From Calothrix sp. NIES-2098 (GTDB taxonomy: Bacteria > Cyanobacteriota > Cyanobacteriia > Cyanobacteriales > Nostocaceae), in assembly GCA_002368175.1 (NCBI GenBank), contig AP018172.1, forward strand, positions 5,645,001 through 5,709,000: 64,000 nt of DNA, given 5' to 3'. Position 1 is the first letter of the stretch; each line of letters begins with the position of its first letter. Positions 34,968-44,459 of the stretch are shown here, in pieces. Below the pieces are notes generated by a model. The model was not told the origin of the DNA and ran no database searches. It saw only the letters and a program-made list of their open reading frames with translations. Both the position numbers and the translations under genes were made by a program.

Positions 34968-37900
34968 ATGCTGCTCTTTCCACAAGCTCAATTTATGCAA
35001 AAGTGTGTGACAACACTATCGCCAGAGGTATCAGTTGAGTTTGCAGTGCAAGTGATGAGTCGGCTAGAGACAGGCTATGTCTTGGTTTTAGAGCAAGACC
35101 GGATATTAGGAATTTTTACTGAAAGAGATTTGGTCAAGGCGATCGCATCAGGGATAAACTTGAACGTTGCTACCCTAAAAGATGTAATGGTACACAACGT
35201 CATTACCGTTAGAGCATCAGAGTTAGGCGATGTATTTCCTATCGTCCGCCTGTTGCAGCAGCATCAAATCTCCTATCTGCCAGTTTTGGACGAGCAGGAG
35301 CAACTATTAGGTATCATCACAGATCGAAGTATTCAGCCGGCACTAACACAGGAATTCGATCGCTGCGACCACCTTACACAAACACAAGCACAGTCACAAG
35401 CGCAGCTCGATCGAATTCTCAGCAATACAAACACGATTGTCAGCAGAATTAGACAGCGATCGCATCAAGAATTCGAGTATGAGTATATTTCTGCTAGTTG
35501 CGAGCATATTTTAGGCTATTCTCCAGATGAATTCTTAGCCGATCAAAATCTTTGGAGTTCTCAGCTGTCACCAGAAGACAGAGATTTATACTTTCAACAG
35601 CTTCAGAATGCGATCGCTATTCAGCAAACAGTTAGCTTTGAATATCGCTTTTCTCACAAAAATGAGTCAATCTGCTGGATTTCCGATACCTTCAATACAG
35701 AGTGGGAGGAAACAACCCAATCTTGGCTAATTATCAGTGTAAAATCCAATATTACAGAGCGCAAACAAGCAGAACAAGCTTTACGAGAACGAAAAGCTTT
35801 TTTGCGGGCGATTGGAGACCATATTCCCAATGGCTTTATCTACCAGATGGTTCGGGAATTAGATGGTAGCAATCGCTTTTATTACATCAGTGCTGGCGTG
35901 GAACAGACAAATGGATTGCAAGCCGAAGCGATCTTGACCGATTCAAGTCTGCTGTTTAACAACGTTTTAGCAGAAGATATACCTCACATCCTCCATAAAC
36001 AGGAGGAGTCTGTGCAAACGATGTCAGTATTCGATATTCAACTACGGGAGTATTCCCCGCAAGGAGACATCCGTTGGGTGCGCCTGTGTTCAACTCCTCG
36101 CCGCCTGGATAATGGACGCATTTGTTGGGAAGGTATCCGACTCGATATTACTGACATTAAACATACTGAAGAAACCCTACGTAAGAATCAGGCTTTGCTG
36201 ATAGAAGCCCAGAAAATTGCCAAGATTGGTAACTGGGAGTTTGATTTGGCTACGCAAAAAATTACTTGGACGGAGGAGCTTTTCCACATATTAAATCGAG
36301 ATCCAGCGTTACGAGAACCTACTTATGAAGAAAACCTGCAACTGTATCACCCAGAAGATGCAGAGAAATTACATCAAGCGGTTGAGCAGGCAATTACTAC
36401 AGGTGAATCTTACAAACTAATACTGCGATTAAATACCCAACCAGACGATCCGCCTCGCTATACAGAAGGTATTGGCCATGCAGAATTGAATGCGGATGGT
36501 CAGGTGATTCGTCTGTATGGAACTGCACAGGATGTTACAGAAAGGTTCTTAGCAGAGAAAGCTTTGCAAGAGAAAGAAAAGTTTTTAAGCAGTATTTATA
36601 ACGGTGTTGAACAATGCATTTTTGTAGTAGATATTCTTGAAGATAATGACTTTCGCTTTGTGGGGTTAAATCCGATTGCTGAACGTTTATCAGGTATGCG
36701 TTCTGTGGATATGCAAGGCAAAACTCCAGAAGATCTATTTCCTCCGGAAATGGCCTCATCAATTCGACAGCATTATCAAGCTTGTGTAACTGCTAGAGAA
36801 ACTATTACCTATGAAGAATGTTTACCCTTTAAAGGACAAGATACCTGGTGGATTACTAGCTTGACACCTTTATTGAACGAACATTCGCGGGTTTATCGCA
36901 TTGTTGGTAGCAGTATCGAAATTAGCGATCGCAAACGAGCAGAAGAAAAGCTCAGACAAGCGGAATTGCAATACAGAACTTTAGTTGAACAAATACCTGG
37001 AATTTTTTACACTGCACCCACTATCGCTACTGCTGAATTCGCTTATATTAGCCCCCAAATTTACCAATTACTCAACATCCCCCCCGAAGAATGGGTTGCG
37101 GGTCACTTAAATACTTGGGCGAACTATGTGCATCCCGAAGATCGCGAACGCATCCAAAAAATTTTTGAATATACGATTGAAACGGGAGAACCTTTGATTG
37201 CAGAATATCGGATGTTCACCCATGAAGGTAAAATTATTTGGGTGCAGGATCGAGCTATGCGTGTGCTAGCGCCAGATGGCAAAACTCCGATTCTTCAAGG
37301 ACTAGCTTTTGATATTAGCGATCGCAAACAATTAGAATTGGCTGTACAAGCTTCAGAAACCCGATTAAACAGCATACTCACTACAGCTAGCGCCTCAATT
37401 GTCAGTCTTCGGGTTTTTGCCAATTACGACTGGGAATATGAGTATCAATCTATTGGTGGCGAAATTCTTTTTGGCTATACAGCACAGGAAATTACCTCTA
37501 ATAAACAGCTTTGGATGTCAAAGGTATTTCCAGAAGATCGAGATCGAGTTATTTATCCACTATTTGAAGAAATTTTTGCTGAACGTACTGCTACTGTTGA
37601 GTATCGTTTTTACCACAAAGATGGTTCTCTGCGTTGGATTTCTGCCACTTACACTTCCCATCGGGATGAAGCAGCTGATTGCTGGATTGTAACGGGAGTA
37701 AGCATTGATGTTAGCGATCGCAAACGCCTAGAACTGGCTCTACAAGCTTCCGAAAAACGATTAAAAAATATTCTTTCCACAGCTAGCGCTTCAATTTTTA
37801 GTTTTCGCGTATCTAGCAATCAAGAATGGGAATATGAATATCAGTCTACTGCTAGCGAAGTAATTTTCGGTTATACTCCATGCGAAATCCTTGCTGATAA

Positions 37901-39209
37901 AGATCTGTGGCTCTCAAGGGTATTTCCTGAAGACCGAGAAAAAGTAATTTATTCTCGCTTTCAGCTGAGTGTGAATGAAGGTACTAGCTCTATTGAATAT
38001 CGATTCCGTCATAAAGATGGTTCTCTACGCTGGATTTCTACTACTTATTCTTCTCATCGCCAAGAGGAAACCGATTGTTGGATAATCATCGGCGTGAGCA
38101 TTGATATCAGCGATCGCAAACGAGTTGAAGAAGCATTGCGAGAAAGTGAAACTTTATTTCGGACTCTCAGCGAGTCTGCACCAATTGGTATATTTAGAAG
38201 TGATATCCACGGAATGAATATTTATACCAATCCCCGTTTTCAAGTAATTAGCGGATTGAGTATTGAAGAATCATTCGGCGATCGCTGGATGCGATTTATT
38301 CACCCAGACGATTTAGCATTATTTTTACCACAATGGCGTGCATTAGCAACAATCAACCAAGAATTTTGTTCGGAAGTACGCTACATTCTCTCTAATTCAA
38401 CCCTACGATTTTTTCGCATCACCATCGTTCCCATTCTCTCTGAGAAAAATGAGCTAATGGGCTATGTAGGTACAATCGAAGATATTACTGAAAGTCGGGC
38501 AATTGAGAAAATGAAGAAAGAATTTATCTCAATTGTTAGTCATGAATTACGAACACCCTTAGCTGCTATTCGTGGTGCTTTGGGATTGTTAGCAGCTGGA
38601 GTATTACAAGCGCAACCAGAAACAGCTCAACAAATGTTAGACATTGCTTACAACGATACGGAACGGTTAGTACGCTTAGTAAATGACATTTTAGATTTAG
38701 AACATTTAGAATCAAACAAATTTACTATAGTTAAGCAATGGTGTGATGCTGCTACGCTTATCCGCAAATCTGTAGAAACAGTCAATGCTCTAGCCTCTGA
38801 AAATAATGTTTCTTTAGTTATGTTATTAAGTTCTATGCAGATATGGGTAGACCCCGATCGCATTATCCAAACTCTAGTCAACTTAATCGGTAATGCCATC
38901 AAATTTTCACCGACAAATAGCACAGTAGCGGTGAGTTTGGAAGAATTAAGCGATCGCGTTTTATTTAAAGTCCAAGACCAGGGTAGAGGAATTCCTGATG
39001 AGATGCTAGAAAGTATTTTTGCCCGGTTTCAACAGGTTGATGCTAGCGATTCCCGGCAAAAAGGAGGAACAGGTTTAGGGCTAGCTATCTGTCGTGGTAT
39101 TATTCAACAGCATGGTGGCATAATTTGGGCAGAAAGTACCTTAGGAAAAGGTAGTATTTTTTATTTTACAATTCCTAAAATAAATAAAAGTAATACGAAA
39201 GTTATTTAA
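34968..39209 (+). CDS. CBS-pair / eight-PAS sensor histidine kinase
   Basis: The 1413-residue protein opens with two CBS motifs (1-125; VLEQDRILGIFTERDLVKAI and EQLLGIITDRSIQ), which bind adenosyl ligands. Eight PAS/PAC units follow, each ending in a linker of the type ITERKQAE or ISDRKRVE. The kinase core has His in FISIVSHELRTPLAA near residue 1190, N box NLIGNAIKFS, G1 DQGRGIP and G2 GGTGLGL. It is soluble, with no membrane segment. PAS units 6 and 7 are nearly identical and arose by a 396-bp tandem duplication (37311-37706 and 37707-38102). The response regulators downstream face it on the opposite strand and are possible partners. Confidence 0.93.
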   Translation: MLLFPQAQFMQKCVTTLSPEVSVEFAVQVMSRLETGYVLVLEQDRILGIFTERDLVKAIASGINLNVATLKDVMVHNVITVRASELGDVFPIVRLLQQHQISYLPVLDEQEQLLGIITDRSIQPALTQEFDRCDHLTQTQAQSQAQLDRILSNTNTIVSRIRQRSHQEFEYEYISASCEHILGYSPDEFLADQNLWSSQLSPEDRDLYFQQLQNAIAIQQTVSFEYRFSHKNESICWISDTFNTEWEETTQSWLIISVKSNITERKQAEQALRERKAFLRAIGDHIPNGFIYQMVRELDGSNRFYYISAGVEQTNGLQAEAILTDSSLLFNNVLAEDIPHILHKQEESVQTMSVFDIQLREYSPQGDIRWVRLCSTPRRLDNGRICWEGIRLDITDIKHTEETLRKNQALLIEAQKIAKIGNWEFDLATQKITWTEELFHILNRDPALREPTYEENLQLYHPEDAEKLHQAVEQAITTGESYKLILRLNTQPDDPPRYTEGIGHAELNADGQVIRLYGTAQDVTERFLAEKALQEKEKFLSSIYNGVEQCIFVVDILEDNDFRFVGLNPIAERLSGMRSVDMQGKTPEDLFPPEMASSIRQHYQACVTARETITYEECLPFKGQDTWWITSLTPLLNEHSRVYRIVGSSIEISDRKRAEEKLRQAELQYRTLVEQIPGIFYTAPTIATAEFAYISPQIYQLLNIPPEEWVAGHLNTWANYVHPEDRERIQKIFEYTIETGEPLIAEYRMFTHEGKIIWVQDRAMRVLAPDGKTPILQGLAFDISDRKQLELAVQASETRLNSILTTASASIVSLRVFANYDWEYEYQSIGGEILFGYTAQEITSNKQLWMSKVFPEDRDRVIYPLFEEIFAERTATVEYRFYHKDGSLRWISATYTSHRDEAADCWIVTGVSIDVSDRKRLELALQASEKRLKNILSTASASIFSFRVSSNQEWEYEYQSTASEVIFGYTPCEILADKDLWLSRVFPEDREKVIYSRFQLSVNEGTSSIEYRFRHKDGSLRWISTTYSSHRQEETDCWIIIGVSIDISDRKRVEEALRESETLFRTLSESAPIGIFRSDIHGMNIYTNPRFQVISGLSIEESFGDRWMRFIHPDDLALFLPQWRALATINQEFCSEVRYILSNSTLRFFRITIVPILSEKNELMGYVGTIEDITESRAIEKMKKEFISIVSHELRTPLAAIRGALGLLAAGVLQAQPETAQQMLDIAYNDTERLVRLVNDILDLEHLESNKFTIVKQWCDAATLIRKSVETVNALASENNVSLVMLLSSMQIWVDPDRIIQTLVNLIGNAIKFSPTNSTVAVSLEELSDRVLFKVQDQGRGIPDEMLESIFARFQQVDASDSRQKGGTGLGLAICRGIIQQHGGIIWAESTLGKGSIFYFTIPKINKSNTKVI
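37311..38102 (+). repeat. Tandem duplication of a PAS unit (2 x 396 bp)
   Basis: GAT(A/G)TTAGCGATCGCAAAC starts at 37311 and 37707, and again as GATATCAGCGATCGCAAAC at 38103: exactly 396 bp apart. Each unit encodes 132 residues; matching blocks include ASASI(V/F)S, WEYEYQS, RWIS(A/T)TY and GVSID(V/I)SDRKR. Confidence 0.85.
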
Positions 39210-39231
39210 TAAATTTTATAATTTAAACTGA

Positions 39232-39555
39232 CTAATTCCATAAACCCAATCGATCTTCTAAGTTTAAGCAAAAGTCCCTAGTTTTAACTAAATAAAACTG
39301 GGTGTTTGCATCATAGTTATGAGAATTTAATTGGTATTGCAGATCTTTTTTAATTACTTTTACTTTCTCCCAAGCTGCATTAATTCTTTCAGTTGCTTGA
39401 GACTCATATATCTTCCCAGTATTGTATAAATTATAAATGTAAGCCTGATGTCGAAAAAAAGCAGATAAATAAGCTTGAAAAATTACATTTTCTGCCTTTA
39501 AATCTTCAGCTTCATAGTTGTAATAATCAATAAAATTTTCTGGTTCCATAATCAT
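39232..39555 (-). CDS. Hypothetical protein (107 aa)
   Basis: The product is helical, soluble and rich in Tyr, Asn and acidic residues (MIMEPENFIDYYNYEAEDLK..., YSSQ-free, ending DRLGLWN). GGAG lies 9 bases before the first ATG. I do not recognise a family. It is located between the multi-PAS kinase (convergent, 22 bp away) and the response-regulator cluster and might be a small partner of that signalling group, but nothing proves it. Confidence 0.6.
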   Translation of the reverse strand: MIMEPENFIDYYNYEAEDLKAENVIFQAYLSAFFRHQAYIYNLYNTGKIYESQATERINAAWEKVKVIKKDLQYQLNSHNYDANTQFYLVKTRDFCLNLEDRLGLWN

Positions 39556-39711
39556 TAATTTTTGCTCCTACTGTCTGTAATTGTGCAGCAATTTTTCTAC
39601 ATTAAATATAGTATTTTATTTAGTTTTATCTTTGAGGAAATTGCCTAGACATTTACTTCTTTTACCTGCCTCTACGACTAAGGTGACACATCCAAAACGA
39701 TAGCTAGACGA

Positions 39712-40089
39712 TCAGTTCCAGCCCAACATCCCTGCTACCTGTTCTGCTAGCTTTAAAGGGTCAAAAGGTTTATTAATGACACCGACAATTCCCAACTCGG
39801 CATATTGATGATGCTTGGTAGGTTCTACTTTGGCAGTAATTAACATTACCGGAATACTTTCAGTAGCAGGATTATTTTTTAACTGTTGTAATACCGTAAA
39901 TCCATCGATATCTGGCATCATAACATCAAGCAAAATAGCATTCAGCTTTTCAGTTTGGGCTTTGAGTAATCCCTCTGTGCCAGATTCAGCCTTGAGTACT
40001 GTCCAGTCAGCTAAATTTTCTAAACAAGCCTGAATTACCGTGGCTAAGGATTTTTCATCATCAATCAAGAGAATACGCTTTTTGGACAT
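39712..40089 (-). CDS. Single-domain response regulator
   Basis: The 125-residue product is a receiver domain only: acid pair DDEK at 10-13, phospho-Asp55 in LLDVMMPD, Thr/Ala switch (LITAK) and Lys in INKPFDPLKLAE. It is a close paralogue of the next regulator (40481-40861), sharing VIQACLEN and AILLDVMMPDIDG. With no output domain it probably relays phosphate or controls a partner by binding. Likely input comes from the multi-PAS kinase or the phosphorelay protein at 40866. Confidence 0.92.
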   Translation of the reverse strand: MSKKRILLIDDEKSLATVIQACLENLADWTVLKAESGTEGLLKAQTEKLNAILLDVMMPDIDGFTVLQQLKNNPATESIPVMLITAKVEPTKHHQYAELGIVGVINKPFDPLKLAEQVAGMLGWN

Positions 40090-40480
40090 ATAAAAATGTC
40101 AATTAAAGATAGAAACAGCAGAGGGATAACGGCTCTTAATTGAGTACAAGGCACTTTTTTCTATTGGGACGATCGTCTTAAACTCTGAGGACAGGCAAGA
40201 TGCACATCCCTCAAAATAAATGTTGTATTTAATACAATTGAGAACCGCGATGTTATTTGGTTGCGGAGAAAGGAAGGTAAATTGTCAGCCAAACAATTTT
40301 CCGATCCCCTATTAATAAACATGCCCCAACTAACTATCTTTAAAATTAAAGGATAATTATGAGGAAATTCTGAGCATTTTTCAAGTTATTTATAGCTCAG
40401 ACCACCAAGGTAAGCTTTTAAGCAAAGCCTACTTCTTCAGCGTTCATCGCCGCGATGCAATATTGTTATCTGAAAGTCCC
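40090..40480. other. Spacer between paralogous response regulators
   Basis: About 390 bp without a credible gene. It contains the 5' leader of the first regulator and the 3' end of the second. Confidence 0.4.
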
Positions 40481-40861
40481 TTAAAACTGCCACCCCAGAG
40501 TGCTTGCAACTATTTCCGATAGACGCAATGGGTCAAAGGGTTTGGCAATCACTCCGGCGACGCCCAACTGGGCAAATTGATTTAAGTCTACTGTTTGTAC
40601 TTTAGCCGTTAGTAAAATAACTGGAATTTCGCAGGTAGTTGAATTGTCTTGCAATTTTTGAAAAAGTGCCATTCCGTCTATATCTGGCATCATTACATCT
40701 AAAAGAATTGCATCAGGATGTTCAGTTGTGGCTAAAGCCAAGCCTTCACTACCAGACTGTGCTACCAAGACTTGCCAACGCCCAAAGTTTTCTAAACAGG
40801 CCTGAATTACTGTACACAGATTTTTTTCGTCATCAATTACTAAGATGCGTTTTGCGAGCAT
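40481..40861 (-). CDS. Single-domain response regulator
   Basis: The 126-residue receiver domain has the DDEK acid pair, phospho-Asp55 (ILLDVMMPDIDG), LLTAK switch and IAKPFDPLRLSE. Its ATG is 4 bp after the stop codon of the large regulator at 40866, so both are probably transcribed and translated together. Homology to the regulator at 39712 shows a gene duplication. Confidence 0.92.
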   Translation of the reverse strand: MLAKRILVIDDEKNLCTVIQACLENFGRWQVLVAQSGSEGLALATTEHPDAILLDVMMPDIDGMALFQKLQDNSTTCEIPVILLTAKVQTVDLNQFAQLGVAGVIAKPFDPLRLSEIVASTLGWQF

Positions 40862-40865
40862 GGTA

Positions 40866-42737
40866 TCAAACTGGCTGTTGATAATATTTATATAATAATT
40901 TCTTTCTCAGATCTGTCCGTTCTAACCTATTTAAAATCCGGGCAACTAATTCTGGTTCGACAATTGGTTTTCTAACATAGTCATCAGCTCCCACAGCATA
41001 AACTTTATATAGTATTTCTGGTTCAAAGTGAGCCGAGAGAAATAGTACAGGTAAGCGATTCCAAGAGAGATCGCTACGTATTGCTTGGCATAAATCTATA
41101 CCATTAAAATATGGCATCTCAATATCCAAAATTAGCAGATCGGGTTTAGTAGATTCTAAAACTTCCCACAATTTTTGAGACTCTTGTAATAGTATTACTT
41201 GTAGTCCCCAAGGCGATAATAAACTGCTAACCTGATGTAATACTAAAGGATCGTCATCTACTACAAGAACTTTGGCTTCAGTATTAATTTGTTGGTTGAC
41301 TGCTATGTTGACTGCGGTTAGCAATTGCACAACAGGCATAGGTTTGTTTAAAAAGCTATGGGCACCTAGACGAGCTGCTTCTACTCTGCAATCCAGTTGA
41401 TTGCTATTAGTAAATACTAGAACGGGAATTTCAGGATAATTTTGTGTTAGTTCTGCCAGCAGAGTGAAACCATTTTCTTCTTGGTCAGGAAATGATAGCT
41501 CTAGTAAGATGACTTCGGGGGGATTCTGGGAGAGTATAGTTCTTGCTGTTTTGGGATTCGCTGCTACCTCTACATGAAAACCCCAAAATACTGCTTCTAA
41601 TTTAATCCTTTCAGTTAGCGTGCGATCGTCGTCCACAACTAACAGTCGTACTGATTTGATTTGCGAGATGCTAGGGTTAGGAGTTGAAGATGGCTGTTGA
41701 TGAAATGTTTGTTTTAGCAATTTAACTAACTCTGCCAACTGCAAAGCTACACTCTGGTAGGGGCTGGTAAATTTATCTAGCAACTGTTCTATTTCTCTTG
41801 CTATTTTGGAAGCTTCCAAAAATCCGTAACACCCTGAAGAACCAGCTAGGCGGTGAGCTTCTGCTTTTGCTTGTTGGAGTATACTTTTATCTGGATTGAG
41901 AGTTGATAATTGCGCGATCGCTTGTTCAAATAATTCTAACTTTTCTGGAAAACTTTTCTCAAACTCTTCCCGCATCTTGGCCACTACAGCCATAATCTTG
42001 GCTTCGGCTTGACCTTTTTCTGATAGTTCGCCGCTATAAACTGTTTTACCATTTGACTTTTTGGGTTCTTCTTTCAGGCGATAACCTAACCCATAAACTG
42101 TTTCAATCAAATCTGCGGTCATTCCTACAGCTTTTAGCTTCTGTCGCAAACCCTTAATGTGGGTTGTTACAGCTTCTTCTCCAGGAAACTCATCAGCAGT
42201 CCAAATTCTATCTAATAGGACACTTCTACTAAATATCCTCCGGGGATTTTCGAGAAACAGTTCTAATAAACCATACTCTTTAGGTGTCAGGTGCAGGCGC
42301 TTCCCTGCATACATGACTTCTTTGATATTAGTATCAACCTCTAAGTTCTCCCAAACTAGCAATTTTCCTAGAATTACCTTTCCTCGTCGCATTAACGCCC
42401 GAATTCTGGCGATTAGCTCTGACAACTCAAAAGGTTTGATAATATAATCATCCGCACCTGCCTCTAATCCAAGGACGCGTACGCTAATGTCTTCCTTTGC
42501 AGTCAGTATCAGAATGGGCATCTGATATCCTGCCAACCGGATTTGGCGACAAAGACTAATTCCATCTAGTCTTGGCAGAATTACATCTAATATCAGCAGG
42601 TCATAATCAAATGCTTTGACCAACTCTAGCCCTTTTTCACCATCATGAGCAGTCTCAATTTGATAATTAAGCGCTGTAAGTGCTTCTACAAGTAAGGAAG
42701 TTATTTGTTTGTCATCTTCTATTAAAAGAATTTTCAC
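40866..42737 (-). CDS. Multidomain response regulator: REC - OmpR DNA-binding - HPt - REC - REC
   Basis: The 623-residue protein has an N-terminal receiver (phospho-Asp51 in LILDVILPRLDG), an OmpR-type winged helix (about 128-222, HLTPKEYGLLELFLENP... VYGLGYRLKEE), a histidine phosphotransfer domain with His near 294 (EAHRLAGSSG) and two further receivers (LLELSFPDQEENG, LLILDIEMPYFNG). It therefore combines a transcription factor with an internal phosphorelay. The single-domain regulator immediately downstream may exchange phosphate with its HPt. The targets are unknown. Confidence 0.92.
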   Translation of the reverse strand: MKILLIEDDKQITSLLVEALTALNYQIETAHDGEKGLELVKAFDYDLLILDVILPRLDGISLCRQIRLAGYQMPILILTAKEDISVRVLGLEAGADDYIIKPFELSELIARIRALMRRGKVILGKLLVWENLEVDTNIKEVMYAGKRLHLTPKEYGLLELFLENPRRIFSRSVLLDRIWTADEFPGEEAVTTHIKGLRQKLKAVGMTADLIETVYGLGYRLKEEPKKSNGKTVYSGELSEKGQAEAKIMAVVAKMREEFEKSFPEKLELFEQAIAQLSTLNPDKSILQQAKAEAHRLAGSSGCYGFLEASKIAREIEQLLDKFTSPYQSVALQLAELVKLLKQTFHQQPSSTPNPSISQIKSVRLLVVDDDRTLTERIKLEAVFWGFHVEVAANPKTARTILSQNPPEVILLELSFPDQEENGFTLLAELTQNYPEIPVLVFTNSNQLDCRVEAARLGAHSFLNKPMPVVQLLTAVNIAVNQQINTEAKVLVVDDDPLVLHQVSSLLSPWGLQVILLQESQKLWEVLESTKPDLLILDIEMPYFNGIDLCQAIRSDLSWNRLPVLFLSAHFEPEILYKVYAVGADDYVRKPIVEPELVARILNRLERTDLRKKLLYKYYQQPV

Positions 42738-43311
42738 AGAATTTTCTCGAAAGCAGGTATTAATTTTTACAATTAACTGTTAAAAAAAATTGTGTATAAC
42801 TAGGCAAATCGATCTTGTCTGCCAAGAATAGTATTCCCCGCACGATCGCACTTTTGATGATTATTTATAACAATATAACTTTGAAATCGATCGGGCACGC
42901 CTACTCGCGATCGCTCAGTAAATCACCGATCGAAAATTTTATAACTAGGCATGAAATATCTGGCTTGGTTTAGGGCTAGGAATGCCCACTCTACAAGTAT
43001 TTTAAAAGTTAAGTAGCAATGCTATGTAGCAAAATCTTGTAGAAAGCTTCAAAAACCCCCGATCTATCTTGGTATGGTTGGGGATTTACTTTGTTATGGC
43101 AAAAAGGAATATTCTTATCCAAACAAAAAATCGGACTTTTTCAGGCAGAGTACATTTCTGCCACAAAGACCTTACAATAAAAGTTTGTTGATATTAATAT
43201 CCAAAGGCGGCTTGCTCTCTAGCCTTTGGTATTCTGGCAAAATTAAGAATTAAAAATTAAAAATCAAAAAAAATTCTGATTTTTAATTTTTAATCACACT
43301 TCCTGCACTGA
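42738..43311. other. Intergenic region with two inverted repeats
   Basis: About 570 bp with no gene. CCAAAGGC/GCCTTTGG (43201-43229) and a longer 18-bp perfect inverted repeat ATTAAAAATTAAAAATCA / TGATTTTTAATTTTTAAT (43249-43294) follow the 3' end of the RRM gene and probably terminate it. The latter is built of AATTAAAA units, like STRR-type repeats. Confidence 0.55.
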
Positions 43312-43821
43312 TTAGTTTGTAGTTTGTGCAGCTAGCATCTGTTTCAGCTTTTCTAATTCCGAAGCCCAACGGGGATCTGGACGAATAGCATCTGAGTCAG
43401 ATGTTGTGGTACTATGTTCGCGCCCACCACCACTGCTACCACCACCACGCCGAGATTTCTTAGAACTTTTCTCGCGACGATTGCTGTCTTTATTGGTGAC
43501 AGGAGCAGCAGTAGCACCACCAGCATTTTGGGCTGCTTTGGGAGCTTGCTCCTCACCTTCTTCTCCCTTATTGCGAGGTAATGCCTTCTCTAGCTTGATC
43601 GGAGTGTCTTTGAACATCTGACCATTATACTTTTCAATAATTTGATCGGCTTGTTCATCATTATTGACAGTGAGAAAACCGAAGCCACGGCATTTACCTG
43701 TTTTCCGGTCTTTAATTAGTTTTGTCGTGACCGCATCACCTTCGGCAGCAAAAACTGCTTGCAGTTCTTGACGATCTATTTCTTCTTTTGGCAAATTGCC
43801 TATATATAGGCGAACAGACAT
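43312..43821 (-). CDS. RRM-type RNA-binding protein
   Basis: Residues 1-80 form one RRM with RNP2 (LYIGNL) and RNP1 (KCRGFGFL), followed by an Ala-rich linker and an Arg/Ser/Gly-rich region (KSSKKSRRGGGSSGGG). The C-terminus is PDPRWASELEKLKQML. Cyanobacterial Rbp proteins of this kind bind RNA and several are cold-induced. At 169 residues it is longer than the usual 80-100-residue Rbp, and its tail is distinctive. Which RNAs it binds is unknown. Confidence 0.92.
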   Translation of the reverse strand: MSVRLYIGNLPKEEIDRQELQAVFAAEGDAVTTKLIKDRKTGKCRGFGFLTVNNDEQADQIIEKYNGQMFKDTPIKLEKALPRNKGEEGEEQAPKAAQNAGGATAAPVTNKDSNRREKSSKKSRRGGGSSGGGREHSTTTSDSDAIRPDPRWASELEKLKQMLAAQTTN

Positions 43822-44459
43822 GAACTATACCTCCAGAGTTGAATAAACATGGCAAAGTGAGAAAACTATCGCTTGGCTTTGGCTATTACATAGATGCTAT
43901 TGACCAAGATTGCCATAAACCAATTTTTTGACTCAAAACTGTCAACCTATACAATACAATTTTTCGTCGGGATCAAGCTTGTTTAATACAAAAGCGTACA
44001 AGACGCTCAATTACATACCACCTTAATTCTAAGAATTGTAAATTAATAGTTTACTGCCTGCTCAAGTAAACTTTTATTTTATGCCCCTGTTCGCAGAATA
44101 AAACACCATTCCTTACATTATCACGGTATTTTCTACGTAGCTAGTTCAGCGCATACATTTCTGGCATATACTTCAATCGAAGTGTAACATAAAATACATT
44201 TTTTTTCTCAACAGGGATATTTTGAAACAAAAACCAGCCACTGGCTGGTTGATTTACTGCTGTGTTGGGAGAATACAAAAATAGATTGGCGTAAGTGTTG
44301 ACAATCAATAACTGAGCTAGCGTGCTGAGTTATATCGATAGGGAAAGATAGTGTAAATAAATGTAACACTAATCGAAACAAACTGCAACGTTTCTTTACA
44401 TTTTTTGGGCATGGGGCATTGGGCAATAGTTATTTCTCCCTCATCTCCCCCATCCTCCT
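43822..44459. other. Intergenic region with dispersed repeat
   Basis: About 640 bp with the leader of the RRM gene (cold-shock-type leaders are common for such genes) and, at 44411-44427, a copy of ATGGGGCATTGGGCAAT also found at 5951-5967. No real gene is visible; short frames here look like shadows. Confidence 0.45.
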
